From positions 55,626 to 119,625 of the forward strand of contig JBDHIF010000005.1 of assembly GCA_039587535.1 (NCBI GenBank): a stretch of 64,000 bases of DNA, read 5' to 3'. The first letter of the stretch is position 1; each line of letters begins with the position of its first letter. The position numbers and the translations under genes are program-made. The notes under the pieces are model-generated. The model saw only the letters and a program-made list of their open reading frames with translations. It searched no databases and was not told where the DNA came from. The stretch is from JAWLHJ01 sp039587535. Its GTDB lineage: Bacteria; Gemmatimonadota; Gemmatimonadetes; Longimicrobiales; Gaopeijiaceae. Shown here in pieces: positions 53,904 to 62,526 of the stretch.

Positions 53904-54137
53904 GTGGCCCAGCGTGGACCCAACACCCACAAGAGCTTCATGAAACGCATCTTCGGCATGGCGGTCGGTGTCGGTTATCTCGGCATTGCTTTCGGCGCGT
54001 ACCGGAACGCCAGCAGCGGATGGGACGCAGGACACGCCGATCTCGGCGTATGGTGGACGGTGATCGGTGCGATCCTCACCATCGCGGCGCTGGGGGCCCT
54101 CATCGGGACCTGGATCCACACCCGGCCCACCACATGA
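53904..54137 (+). CDS. Small two-pass membrane protein, unknown
   Basis: 77 aa from GTG 53904, or 65 aa from ATG 53940 (MKRIFGMAVG). There are two hydrophobic segments (RIFGMAVGVGYLGIAFGA and LGVWWTVIGAILTIAALGALIGTW), and I recognise no family. It overlaps the FAH gene by 4 nt (ATGA), which supports translation. Confidence 0.55.
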   Translation: MAQRGPNTHKSFMKRIFGMAVGVGYLGIAFGAYRNASSGWDAGHADLGVWWTVIGAILTIAALGALIGTWIHTRPTT

Positions 54138-54757
54138 GCGAGCTGCGGCCGTCCAAGATCGTCTGCGTCGGCAAGAATTACGCGAAGCATGCCGCCGAGA
54201 TGGGTGGAGAGGTCCCGGAAGAGCCGCTCATCTTCCTGAAGGCCCCCTCGGCCATCATTCGCGACGGCGATGAGATCGTCATGCCGGCGTGGGCCGGTCG
54301 CGTGGACTACGAGGGCGAGATCGCTGTGGTGATCGGCCGTCGAGCGCGCGGCGTCTCGGCGGAGGACGCCTGGGGCTATGTGGGCGGTTTTCTTCCGCTG
54401 AACGATGTCACCGCGCGTGACCTTCAAGCGAAGGACAACCAGTGGAGCCGAGCCAAGGGGTTCGACACTTTCTGCCCCGTGGGCCGCGTCGTTCCCGCCG
54501 AGCAAGTGGATCGGGCCGAGCTGGAAGTCATCACCCGGGTCAACGGCGAGGTGCGCCAACATGGTGAGGTCGATGACATGGTTTTTCCCATCCCCACCGT
54601 CATCGAGTACGTCACCCGGTTCATGACCCTCGAGCCAGGCGACATCGTGGCCACGGGTACACCCGACGGCATCGGACCGCTTCAGGAAGGGGACGTGGTG
54701 GAGGTGGAAGTCACCGGAGTCGGCAAGGTCTCGAACCCGGTGGTCCGAGAAGACTGA
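54134..54757 (+). CDS. Fumarylacetoacetate hydrolase family protein
   Basis: 207-aa FAH-fold enzyme of the short 2-hydroxyhepta-2,4-diene-1,7-dioate isomerase/acylpyruvase type, which binds Mg2+ or Mn2+. Family blocks: KIVCVGKNYAKHAAEMG, FLKAPSAI, VDYEGEIAVVIGRRARGV (metal Glu pair), GYVGGFLPLNDVTARDLQ, KGFDTFCPVGR and GDIVATGTPDGIGPLQEGDVVEVE. The exact substrate (acylpyruvate, oxaloacetate or a catechol cleavage product) cannot be told from sequence. It starts with ATG overlapping the small membrane gene. Confidence 0.9.
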   Translation: MSELRPSKIVCVGKNYAKHAAEMGGEVPEEPLIFLKAPSAIIRDGDEIVMPAWAGRVDYEGEIAVVIGRRARGVSAEDAWGYVGGFLPLNDVTARDLQAKDNQWSRAKGFDTFCPVGRVVPAEQVDRAELEVITRVNGEVRQHGEVDDMVFPIPTVIEYVTRFMTLEPGDIVATGTPDGIGPLQEGDVVEVEVTGVGKVSNPVVRED

Positions 54758-54800
54758 GTGGCCTGGCCCTCGCCGGGCCCCCTCCTGGAAAGAGAGCTCG

Positions 54801-55964
54801 ATGATTCGCACCAGTGCGCGTTACGGCCGGCTTCCCGCCTTTCCCCTTTCCGAGATGAAGGCGACCCGCGCCAGGCTCCAGGCTCAGGGCGTGGACGTGA
54901 TCGATCTGGGTGCCGGGGACTCCGGGCTCGCACCGCCCCCGGCCGCAGTGACACGGCTCCAGGAAGTGGTGCGGGACCCGAGCTACTCGAGCTACCCGTT
55001 CCAGCGAGGCCTTCCCGAGTTCCGGGAAGCGGTGGGCCGTTGGATGCAGCGCCGCTTCGGCCTCGAGGTGGATCCCTGGCGTAACCTCCTTCCACTGGTC
55101 GGATCCAAGGACGGTATCGCTCACCTGCCCTTCGCGTTCATGGACCCTGGCGACGCCGCCATCATCCCCGACCCGGGGTACACACCGTACGTCGGAGGCG
55201 TGACCCTGGCAGGTGGAGCCCCTCATCTGGTTGCGCTCCGTCCGGAGCACGACTTCCTCGTGCCTCTGGGCGCTATTCCGGACGACGTGGCTGCACGAAC
55301 GCGGATTCTCTACCTGAACTACCCCAACAATCCGACGGCCGCCACTGCGCCGGACGCTTATTACCGGGAGGCCATCGACTTCTGCCGGGAGCGAGGCGCG
55401 CTTCTGGTGCACGACCATGCCTATTCGGAGCTGGCCTTCGACGGCTACAAGCCCCGCAGCATTTTCGAGTTCGAAGGCGCGTGGGACGTTGCGATCGAGG
55501 TCCACTCGATGTCGAAGACGTATAACATGACCGGGTGGCGTATCGGGTGGGCGGTGGCGAATCCGGAAATCGTCGGGGCCCTCCAAACGGTCAAGACGTT
55601 CGTGGACACCGGCCAGTTCCTCGCCGTACAGGCTGGGGCTGCCGCCGCTCTCGACTCTGGAGACGACTGGGTGCCCGGCAACGTGGAGATCTTCCGCCGC
55701 CGCCGGGACGCCTTGGCGGCATCCCTCCGGGCGGCGGGGTTCGAAGTCGATATCCCCAAAGCCACCATGTATCTCTGGGTTCCGGTACCCGAGGGACTCG
55801 GGTCCTCGGAGGCATTCGGACGTCGAGCGTTGGAAGAGCAGGGGGTCATCGTGTTGCCGGGTGCGACGCTCGGCGCCGGGGGCGAGGGCTTCTTCCGAAT
55901 GGCGTTCACGTGTCCGGAAGACCGACTCACCGAAGCCGGACGACGCCTGGGAGCCCTGCTCTGA
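54801..55964 (+). CDS. Class I/II PLP aminotransferase, LL-diaminopimelate/alanine-type
   Basis: 387-aa fold-type I aminotransferase. The PLP lysine is Lys239 in HSMSKTYNMTGWRIGW. NYPNNPTA and HDHAYSELAFDG (Asp binding the pyridine nitrogen) are typical, and the end FRMAFTCPEDRL is the carboxylate-binding region. The overall pattern is closest to the short LL-diaminopimelate aminotransferase (DapL2) group and neighbouring alanine transaminases, so lysine/cell-wall precursor synthesis is a possible role. A GAGAG ribosome site precedes ATG 54801. The gene lies 44 bp after the FAH gene. Confidence 0.88.
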   Translation: MIRTSARYGRLPAFPLSEMKATRARLQAQGVDVIDLGAGDSGLAPPPAAVTRLQEVVRDPSYSSYPFQRGLPEFREAVGRWMQRRFGLEVDPWRNLLPLVGSKDGIAHLPFAFMDPGDAAIIPDPGYTPYVGGVTLAGGAPHLVALRPEHDFLVPLGAIPDDVAARTRILYLNYPNNPTAATAPDAYYREAIDFCRERGALLVHDHAYSELAFDGYKPRSIFEFEGAWDVAIEVHSMSKTYNMTGWRIGWAVANPEIVGALQTVKTFVDTGQFLAVQAGAAAALDSGDDWVPGNVEIFRRRRDALAASLRAAGFEVDIPKATMYLWVPVPEGLGSSEAFGRRALEEQGVIVLPGATLGAGGEGFFRMAFTCPEDRLTEAGRRLGALL

Positions 55965-56025
55965 GCTCCCCCCGGGGGCCATCCGCGGGGAGGAACAGCG
56001 CTCCGAGCGCGGTTTAGCAGGCTAC

Positions 56026-56856
56026 ATGACACAACGGGCCGGCGGCGACGACACCTCTTCGGACCGGACGGCCCGTTCGCGGCGTCCGGACAAGGCCTCG
56101 CCGCGCCTGTTGGCCTGGGCGTTCGGGATCTCCGCCGCACTTCATCTCCTTGCGGTCGCGATCTACCCGCTCCTCTTCGCTGGGCTGCGGCCCGACGGCG
56201 TGTCGTTTCCCATTCCGGCTTCTACCAACGAACAGAGTGGGGTCGAGGTGATCCGTCTGGTCGAGATCGAGGAGGAGGAAGAAGACGATCCGGTGCTGCT
56301 TCCCGACGAACCCGACGAGCCCGACGCACCCGCGAGTCCTTCGCTCATCGAGGTTCCCATCTCCGAGGACCAGGTGGAAGTGGAGCTCCTCCCGCCGGGT
56401 CCCACGGCTGCGGAGCGGCTTCGCCCCAGACTCACGGATACCCGGATCTGGGCTCCGCTCGACCGCGCCTTGGGTGAACTGGCGCCAGCGCTGCGCGAGG
56501 AGATCCTCGTGGCGGGCCGTCTCCAGGAGTGGTACGACTCCGTGCGCGTGGCAGAAGAGGCGGAGCGCGCGCTCACCGACTGGACGTTCACCACGGAAGA
56601 TGGGAAGCGATGGGGCGTGGCAGACGGGCGCCTCTACCTCGGTGACTTCTCGATCCCGGCGCCGTTCGAGTTCGGCGTGACACCGGGGCGAAGGGAGGAA
56701 GTCGCGGATCGCGAGCGGCAGTTCGAGGAGATCACCCGCCAGGCCCGTCAGTTCGAGATCCGTGGCTCGTGGCGAGAGCGCGCGGAGGCTATCCGAGCAC
56801 GCCGCGACCAGGAGCGCGCCGCGGGGGACTCGGCCAGGGTGGGCCCGGGGGGCTGA
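56026..56856 (+). CDS. TonB-like membrane-anchored protein without a TonB C-terminal domain
   Basis: 276 aa. A basic N-terminus precedes one membrane segment (LLAWAFGISAALHLLAVAIYPLLFA), as in TonB. A Glu/Asp/Pro-rich stretch (VEIEEEEEDDPVLLPDEPDEP, shown only in part) follows. Where a TonB C-terminal domain would be expected there is a charged helical region (LQEWYDSVRVAEEAERAL, RERAEAIRARRDQERA). It may be an envelope-spanning linker rather than an energy transducer. ATG 56026 is chosen; the frame upstream overlaps the aminotransferase gene. No ExbB/ExbD genes are near. Confidence 0.55.
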   Translation: MTQRAGGDDTSSDRTARSRRPDKASPRLLAWAFGISAALHLLAVAIYPLLFAGLRPDGVSFPIPASTNEQSGVEVIRLVEIEEEEEDDPVLLPDEPDEPDAPASPSLIEVPISEDQVEVELLPPGPTAAERLRPRLTDTRIWAPLDRALGELAPALREEILVAGRLQEWYDSVRVAEEAERALTDWTFTTEDGKRWGVADGRLYLGDFSIPAPFEFGVTPGRREEVADRERQFEEITRQARQFEIRGSWRERAEAIRARRDQERAAGDSARVGPGG

Positions 56857-56936
56857 ATGCCGGGTTCCGATCGCTTGACCGGCGCGCCATCTTACCCGCT
56901 CATTCGACATCCTTCTAGAACCCTGGATGGCCCGCA

Positions 56937-59756
56937 GTGAGTCAAGAGCTCGCACCCCGTCTCGACCCTCGAGCGATCGAGCCCGAACGGTATCGCGCCT
57001 GGCAGGATGGTGGATACTTCCACGTTCCAGCCTCGGCTGTGCTGGAAGATGGACGGGATCCCTATGTCATCGTCATACCCCCACCCAACGTCACGGCCGT
57101 GCTCCATATGGGTCACGGCCTCAACAACACGGTTCAAGACGTGCTCATCCGCTGGCGTCGGATGCAGGGGCGCGCCGCAGTCTGGGTGCCGGGGACGGAC
57201 CACGCCGGGATTGCCACCCAGAATGTGGTGGAGCGGCAGCTCGGAGCGGAGGGACTGCACCGCGACGACCTCGGGCGGGAGAAGTTCGTAGACCGCGTCT
57301 GGGATTTCGTGAACGAGACGGGGCCTGTGATTCTGGACCAGCTGAAGGCCATCGGCGCGTCCTGCGACTGGGAACGGACCCGCTTCACTCTGGACCCCGA
57401 GCTCAGCAACGCCGTCCGTGAAGTCTTCGTCCATCTCTATGAGAAGGGACTCGTCTACAGAGGCGAATACATCATCAACTGGTGTCCCCGTTGCTTGACG
57501 GCTTTGTCCAACGAAGAGGCCGAAGGTCAGGAGACGGCGGGATCGCTCTGGCATCTCCGGTATCCCCTGGCGCAGGAGTCCTGGGGCGCCGCGGAGACGG
57601 CGTATGAAGCCGCGCGGGCAGCTGCGGAGGAGGCGGCAGCCGGAACGGACGGGACGGCCGCAGGGCACGGTGCCGCGGCCGTGGGGGTCGGGCGCTTCGA
57701 CGACGGTCGATGGTACGTGACCGTGTCCACGACCCGTCCCGAGACCATGCTGGGCGATACCGGTGTGGCGGTGCATCCGGAGGACGAGCGCTACCGGGCT
57801 CTGGTGGGAGCGGAGATCGAGCTTCCACTCACCGGGCGCCGGATCCCCGTGGTGGCCGACGAGTACGTGGATCCCGCCTTCGGGGCAGGGATGGTCAAGG
57901 TCACTCCGGCCCACGACGTCAACGATTTCGAGATTGCCGGACGCACGGACCTGGAGATCCTGGACGTCATGAATCCCGACGCCACCATGAACGACGCCGT
58001 GCCCACAGGCTTCAGGGGCGCGGATCGCTTCGAGGCTCGCAAGCGGGTGCTCGCGGCATTGGAGGATGATGAGCTCCTGGCGGGCCGGGAGGAACACACC
58101 CACTCGGTGCCCCACTGCTATCGGTGCGATACCGTGGTGGAGCCTCGCCTTTCGGACCAATGGTTCGTGAGGATGAAGCCGTTGGCGGAGCCAGCGCTCG
58201 AGGCCGCTCGCGACGGGACCATCACCTTCACGCCGCCGCATTGGAAACGGGTGTACGAGCATTGGATGGAGAATATCCGCGACTGGTGCATATCCAGGCA
58301 GCTCTGGTGGGGCCACCGGATCCCTGTCTGGTATTGCGCGTGCGGAGAGACCATCGTCACTCGTGAGGATCCCGATGCCTGCCCGAGCTGTGGGGCCACG
58401 GACCTCGAGCAGGATCCCGACGTCCTCGACACGTGGTTCAGCTCGCAGCTCTGGCCGTTCTCGGTGTTCGGCTGGCCCGAGAAGACCGACGACCTCGAGG
58501 CCTTCTACCCCGGGCACGCCATGGTCACGGCACCGGAGATCCTGTTCTTCTGGGTCGCCCGGATGATCATGATGGGCTACGAGTTCCAGGGTGAGGCTCC
58601 GTTCACGCAGATCTATCTGCACGGGACGGTGCGGGATGCGCAGGGACGGAAGATGTCCAAGTCCCTGGGGAACGGGATCGATCCGCTGGACGTGGTGAAC
58701 CGTTTCGGCGCGGACGCCATGCGGTACACCATCGTGAGCCAGTGCGCCGTGGGGACGGACATCAGCCTCGATCACGAGGACGTCCAAGCGGCCTTCGCCA
58801 ATGGGCGCAACTTCGCCAACAAGATATGGAATGCCGGGCGGTTCGCCCTCCTCAGCCTCGGTGACGATCCCGTGCGGTCCGCGGAGGATATCGAGGCCGA
58901 TCTGGAGTTGGAGGACCGCTGGATCCTCACCCGCACCGCCGCGGCGGGCCGGGCGGCTACGGCGGCCCTGGAGCGTTTCCGTCTCCATGAGGCGGCAGAA
59001 GGACTGTACCACTTCTTCTGGGGAGAGGTGTGCGACTGGTATCTGGAGTTGGTGAAAGGGCGATTGGGGTCAGAGGTCGATCCGGCCAGCCGCGAGGCGG
59101 CGAGGGCGACGCTGGTGGCCGTTCTGGACCGAGCCTTCCGGCTGCTCCACCCTATCGTGCCGTTCGTGACCTCCGAGCTCTGGGCGCGTCTCCCCTGGCC
59201 TGAGGACACCGAGCGCCCTTCGGATCTCATCGTCGCGCCGTGGCCTGACGGGTCGGACGGCTTCGAGGATCTGGCCGCTCAGGAGACCATGGCCGAGGTG
59301 CAGGCTCTGGTGAGTGAAGTCCGACGGCTTCGAAAGGAGTACGGGATCCCGGAGGGTGAGCGCATCGTCGTTCACGTGACCGGAGCCCCCTCCGAGCTGA
59401 TCGCCGCTTTGTCCGGACAGTCCGTGGCGCTCGAGCGCCTGGCGCGAATCGGAGGCGTGGAACCGGCACCGGGGGAGGGCATCGGGGCACACGCGGTTCT
59501 GGCGAGTGGCGCTGAGCTCTTCGTGCCCCTGGAGGGTGTCATCGACATCGAGCGCGAGGCCGGTCGGCTGCGCGACGAGGTCGAGCGCGTCGACAAGCAG
59601 CTACACGCGACCAGGGGGCGCCTGTCCAATGAGAAGTTTACCCAGAACGCGCCGGACGAAGTCGTCCGGAAAGAGCGTGACAAGGCGGCGCAGCTCGAGG
59701 AGCAGGGCGCGAAGCTGAGAGATAAGCTCGCCGGGTTGGAGGCGGGCGGGTCCTGA
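56937..59756 (+). CDS. valS: Valyl-tRNA synthetase
   Basis: 939-aa class Ia synthetase. The HIGH signature is PPNVTAVLHMGHGLNN; KMSKS is KMSKSLGNGIDP (about 571-575). The editing-domain blocks (STTRPETMLGDT and GAGMVKVTPAHDVNDFE), DWCISRQLWWGHRIPVW and the C-terminal coiled coil (AGRLRDEVERVDKQL...) are all present. An unusual Ala/Gly/Glu-rich insertion (about 217-250, GAAETAYEAARAAAEEAAAG) sits at the entry to the editing domain. GTG 56937 gives the family start (LAPRLDPRAIEPER). A short gap separates it from the lipoprotein gene. Confidence 0.94.
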   Translation: MSQELAPRLDPRAIEPERYRAWQDGGYFHVPASAVLEDGRDPYVIVIPPPNVTAVLHMGHGLNNTVQDVLIRWRRMQGRAAVWVPGTDHAGIATQNVVERQLGAEGLHRDDLGREKFVDRVWDFVNETGPVILDQLKAIGASCDWERTRFTLDPELSNAVREVFVHLYEKGLVYRGEYIINWCPRCLTALSNEEAEGQETAGSLWHLRYPLAQESWGAAETAYEAARAAAEEAAAGTDGTAAGHGAAAVGVGRFDDGRWYVTVSTTRPETMLGDTGVAVHPEDERYRALVGAEIELPLTGRRIPVVADEYVDPAFGAGMVKVTPAHDVNDFEIAGRTDLEILDVMNPDATMNDAVPTGFRGADRFEARKRVLAALEDDELLAGREEHTHSVPHCYRCDTVVEPRLSDQWFVRMKPLAEPALEAARDGTITFTPPHWKRVYEHWMENIRDWCISRQLWWGHRIPVWYCACGETIVTREDPDACPSCGATDLEQDPDVLDTWFSSQLWPFSVFGWPEKTDDLEAFYPGHAMVTAPEILFFWVARMIMMGYEFQGEAPFTQIYLHGTVRDAQGRKMSKSLGNGIDPLDVVNRFGADAMRYTIVSQCAVGTDISLDHEDVQAAFANGRNFANKIWNAGRFALLSLGDDPVRSAEDIEADLELEDRWILTRTAAAGRAATAALERFRLHEAAEGLYHFFWGEVCDWYLELVKGRLGSEVDPASREAARATLVAVLDRAFRLLHPIVPFVTSELWARLPWPEDTERPSDLIVAPWPDGSDGFEDLAAQETMAEVQALVSEVRRLRKEYGIPEGERIVVHVTGAPSELIAALSGQSVALERLARIGGVEPAPGEGIGAHAVLASGAELFVPLEGVIDIEREAGRLRDEVERVDKQLHATRGRLSNEKFTQNAPDEVVRKERDKAAQLEEQGAKLRDKLAGLEAGGS

Positions 59757-59758
59757 TC

Positions 59759-61129
59759 ATGCGCTCGGTCTGGACGGGCGGACGGTCAGGAAGCACGAGA
59801 GCTGGGGTGAGCACGGTCGTGCGCACCACGTGGGCGGTCGCGGTGCTCCTCACGGTGATTGGCTGCGCCCGGCAGAGCGCTCCTCCAGGGGGACCTCCTG
59901 ATGCGCGGCCCCCCGTCGTGGTGAGCACGGTGCCGGAGAACCTGGCCAGCGTGCCGGACTTCGAGGGCCCTGTCCGCTTCGAGTTCGACGAGCGGATCAG
60001 TGAGCAGGCCGGCGGAGGTGCATTGGATGCCGCCGTCGCGATTTCGCCACGGACCGGAGCGGTTTCTGTGTCACACGGCCGCCGAAGCCTGGAGGTCGAT
60101 CTGGAGGGCGGATTTCGGGCGGGGGTTGTGTATCGTGTGACGCTACAGCCGGTGGTCCGGGACATGTTCGGCAACACGCTGCGGGACCCGTTCGAGCTCG
60201 TGTTCGATACGGGCGCGGATCCTGAGGAGACCGCGGTGGCCGGGGAGGTGTGGGACCGGGTGACCGGCCGGGGATTGAGTGACGTCGCCGTCCATGCGAT
60301 CGGCGCGGACTCGCTCGTCTACGTCGCCACCTCAGGCGACGGCGGCATCTACGCGCTTCGGTACGTGCCATCCGGGAGCTACGCGCTGACGGCTTTTCAG
60401 GACCAGGACGCGGACGGAACGCCGGACGCCTCGGAGATACAGGGGGCAACCGACTTCGAGCTCGCGGCGGGGGACACGGTGTTCGTGGACGTGCCCGTGA
60501 TGGCCGCCGACACTACCGCGCCTGTTCTGCTTGCCGCGGAAATCCTCGATTCCGTGACGGTCGCCGTGCGGTTCGACGACTACGTGGATCCGGCATCGGA
60601 CCTCGGCGCCGCGCGCTTCGCCCTGAGATCTCCCGGAGGTGTCGCCGTGGGTGTCGATGCGGCGTTCCACGCCGCGGACTGGGTGCAACGGGTCGACGCG
60701 GCTCGGGACTCCTTGGCCCGTTCGGACTCCATCGCGCGCGCGGACTCCATCGCCCGCGGGGATACGCTGCCGATCGAGCCCGTACCGGAGGCGGGGGGCG
60801 TGCCCGATGCGTCAATCCAGCTCGACTCGGCGGATCTCTTGGCATTACCGGACTCCGTGGCCGTAGGGACTTTCGCCAGCGTAGAACGACCACGCCGACG
60901 GGGTCCCCCCGACCTGCCCGGCGGAGCCATTCAGGGGCTCGAGGCAGCACGCGCCCGGGGTAGGGTCCTGCCGGGGAGGCGCATCGTGCTGGTCCTGGAC
61001 GGAGTTCTGGCTCCGGAGGAGACCTACGAGGTGGAGACGGAGGGTGTCGTCAACCTCAACGGCCTGGTCGGCGATGCCGCGGAGGTCGAGGCGGAGCCGT
61101 TGGCGGCCGGAGATGGAGGTGGCGCGTGA
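59759..61129 (+). CDS. Ig-like (Big_5) domain lipoprotein
   Basis: 456 aa. A hydrophobic signal with a lipobox-like VIGC is followed by RQSAPPGGPPDARPPVVV and an Ig-like Big_5 region (PENLASVPDFEGPVRFEFDERISEQ). The middle carries a calcium-style DQDADGTPDASE segment within a CarboxypepD_reg-like domain (AVAGEVWDRVTGRGLSDVAV). Later comes a DSIAR hexapeptide repeat. It resembles the exported Ig-like lipoproteins of Bacteroidota and relatives, whose role is unclear. GTG 59807 is an alternative start closer to the signal. It overlaps selA by 4 nt. Confidence 0.7.
   Translation: MRSVWTGGRSGSTRAGVSTVVRTTWAVAVLLTVIGCARQSAPPGGPPDARPPVVVSTVPENLASVPDFEGPVRFEFDERISEQAGGGALDAAVAISPRTGAVSVSHGRRSLEVDLEGGFRAGVVYRVTLQPVVRDMFGNTLRDPFELVFDTGADPEETAVAGEVWDRVTGRGLSDVAVHAIGADSLVYVATSGDGGIYALRYVPSGSYALTAFQDQDADGTPDASEIQGATDFELAAGDTVFVDVPVMAADTTAPVLLAAEILDSVTVAVRFDDYVDPASDLGAARFALRSPGGVAVGVDAAFHAADWVQRVDAARDSLARSDSIARADSIARGDTLPIEPVPEAGGVPDASIQLDSADLLALPDSVAVGTFASVERPRRRGPPDLPGGAIQGLEAARARGRVLPGRRIVLVLDGVLAPEETYEVETEGVVNLNGLVGDAAEVEAEPLAAGDGGGA
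60707..60769 (+). repeat. Tandem 18-bp repeat encoding DS[IL]AR[SAG]
   Basis: Three units of 18 bp (60707, 60725, 60743), followed by a decayed fourth, encode DSLARS, DSIARA, DSIARG and DTL. They lie in a flexible linker of the Ig-like lipoprotein gene. Confidence 0.85.
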
Positions 61130-62526
61130 CCGATCCCAGGAGCGCCCTGCCTTCGGTGGACAAGCTCCTCCTCGAGCCGAGCTTCGTGGATCTCGTCGAC
61201 ACATACGGGCACGAGCACGTGGTGCGGGCGACACGGCGGGTCATCGCCGGAGTGCGGGAGGTTCTGGGGCGAGGGGAGAGACCAGCCGACGTCGGGAGCG
61301 CCTCCTTCTACGCCGAGCGCGTGAGAATCCGTCTGGTAGCCGGGGATCGGGCCGCCCTTACCCCTGTCATCAATGCGACCGGAGTCGTCCTGCACACGAA
61401 CCTCGGTCGAGCGCCGCTCGCCCGGGAGGCTGTCGAGGCCATGGTGGCGGCGGCGCGAGGGTACACCAACCTCGAGTACGACCTGGAGGAGGGACGTCGA
61501 GGCTCTCGTTACGACCACTGTGTGTCGCTGCTGGTGGAGCTCACCGGCGCCGAGGACGCCTTGGTGGTCAACAACGCCGCCGCCGCGCTGATGCTGGCCC
61601 TCAACACGCTGGCGCGGGACGCGGGAGTGGCCGTCTCTCGCGGTGAGCTGGTAGAGATCGGCGGCGGCTTTCGGATTCCCGAGATCCTTGAACGGTCCGG
61701 TGCCCGCCTCGTGGAGGTGGGCAGTACCAACCGGACCCGACTGACCGATTACGAAGCCGTTCTGGAAGCCGAAGCCATCCAGGCGGTGCTCAAAGTCCAT
61801 CGCTCGAACTTCCGCATCACCGGATTCACCGAGGAGGCCACGGTCGAGCGTCTGGCGCCGGCGACCGGGGCTCGGGGGGTACCGCTCATCTACGACCTGG
61901 GCTCGGGCCTGCTCGCCGAGCCGTCCGCGTTGGGCTTGCCTCCGGAGCCGCGGCCCTCGGAGGCGGTCGCACAGGGCGCCGACGTGGTCGTCTTCTCCGG
62001 TGACAAGCTGCTGGGGGGACCGCAGGCGGGGTTGATTCTGGGTCGGAGAGAGACCGTGGCCGGGATGCGCAGGAACCCCATGTGTCGCGCGCTCCGGGTG
62101 GACAAGACCACTCTCGCCGCCCTGGAGGCGACGCTTCGGCTCTATCGGCGTCCCGAGCGGGCGCTGAGGGCGATCCCGGTGCTTCGCATGCTGGCCGCGG
62201 AACCGGAAGTGCTGGAGCAGCGGGCCCAGCACCTCGCCGTCCGGCTGCAGGGAGAAGGGGTGCCGTGTACGGTCGTGGCGGTGGTCAGCGCCGTGGGGGG
62301 CGGCACTTATCCGGGCGTAGAGCTCCCGTCGTGGGCGGTGGTGCCGAGACTCGGAGGATCGGCGGACCGGGCGGCGGAGCAGCTCAGGACGGGAACACCC
62401 TCGGTGGTGGGCCGGATCATGGAGAACCGACTCACGCTCGATGTCCGGACCGTGGCCGAGGGCGCAGAAGAGGACGCGCTGGTCGACCGGTTGGTGGAGC
62501 TTCTGGCGCCTCCAGCGCCGAAATGA
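61126..62526 (+). CDS. selA: L-seryl-tRNA(Sec) selenium transferase
   Basis: 466-aa PLP enzyme that converts seryl-tRNA(Sec) to selenocysteyl-tRNA(Sec) with selenophosphate. Family features: the N-terminal PSVDKLLLEPSFVDL and GHEHVVRATRRVI region, NATGVVLHTNLGRAPLA, YTNLEYDLEEGRRGSRY, VHRSNFRITGF, and the PLP Lys294 in FSGDKLLGGPQAG, matching Lys295 of E. coli SelA. SelB, SelD and tRNA(Sec) are not in the window but are implied. GTG 61126 overlaps the lipoprotein gene. Its 3' end abuts a truncated gmhB. Confidence 0.95.
   Translation: MTDPRSALPSVDKLLLEPSFVDLVDTYGHEHVVRATRRVIAGVREVLGRGERPADVGSASFYAERVRIRLVAGDRAALTPVINATGVVLHTNLGRAPLAREAVEAMVAAARGYTNLEYDLEEGRRGSRYDHCVSLLVELTGAEDALVVNNAAAALMLALNTLARDAGVAVSRGELVEIGGGFRIPEILERSGARLVEVGSTNRTRLTDYEAVLEAEAIQAVLKVHRSNFRITGFTEEATVERLAPATGARGVPLIYDLGSGLLAEPSALGLPPEPRPSEAVAQGADVVVFSGDKLLGGPQAGLILGRRETVAGMRRNPMCRALRVDKTTLAALEATLRLYRRPERALRAIPVLRMLAAEPEVLEQRAQHLAVRLQGEGVPCTVVAVVSAVGGGTYPGVELPSWAVVPRLGGSADRAAEQLRTGTPSVVGRIMENRLTLDVRTVAEGAEEDALVDRLVELLAPPAPK

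Noticed and set aside
57001..57300. Possible alternative start within valS
   Set aside because: The HIGH motif and conserved residues before it require the upstream GTG.
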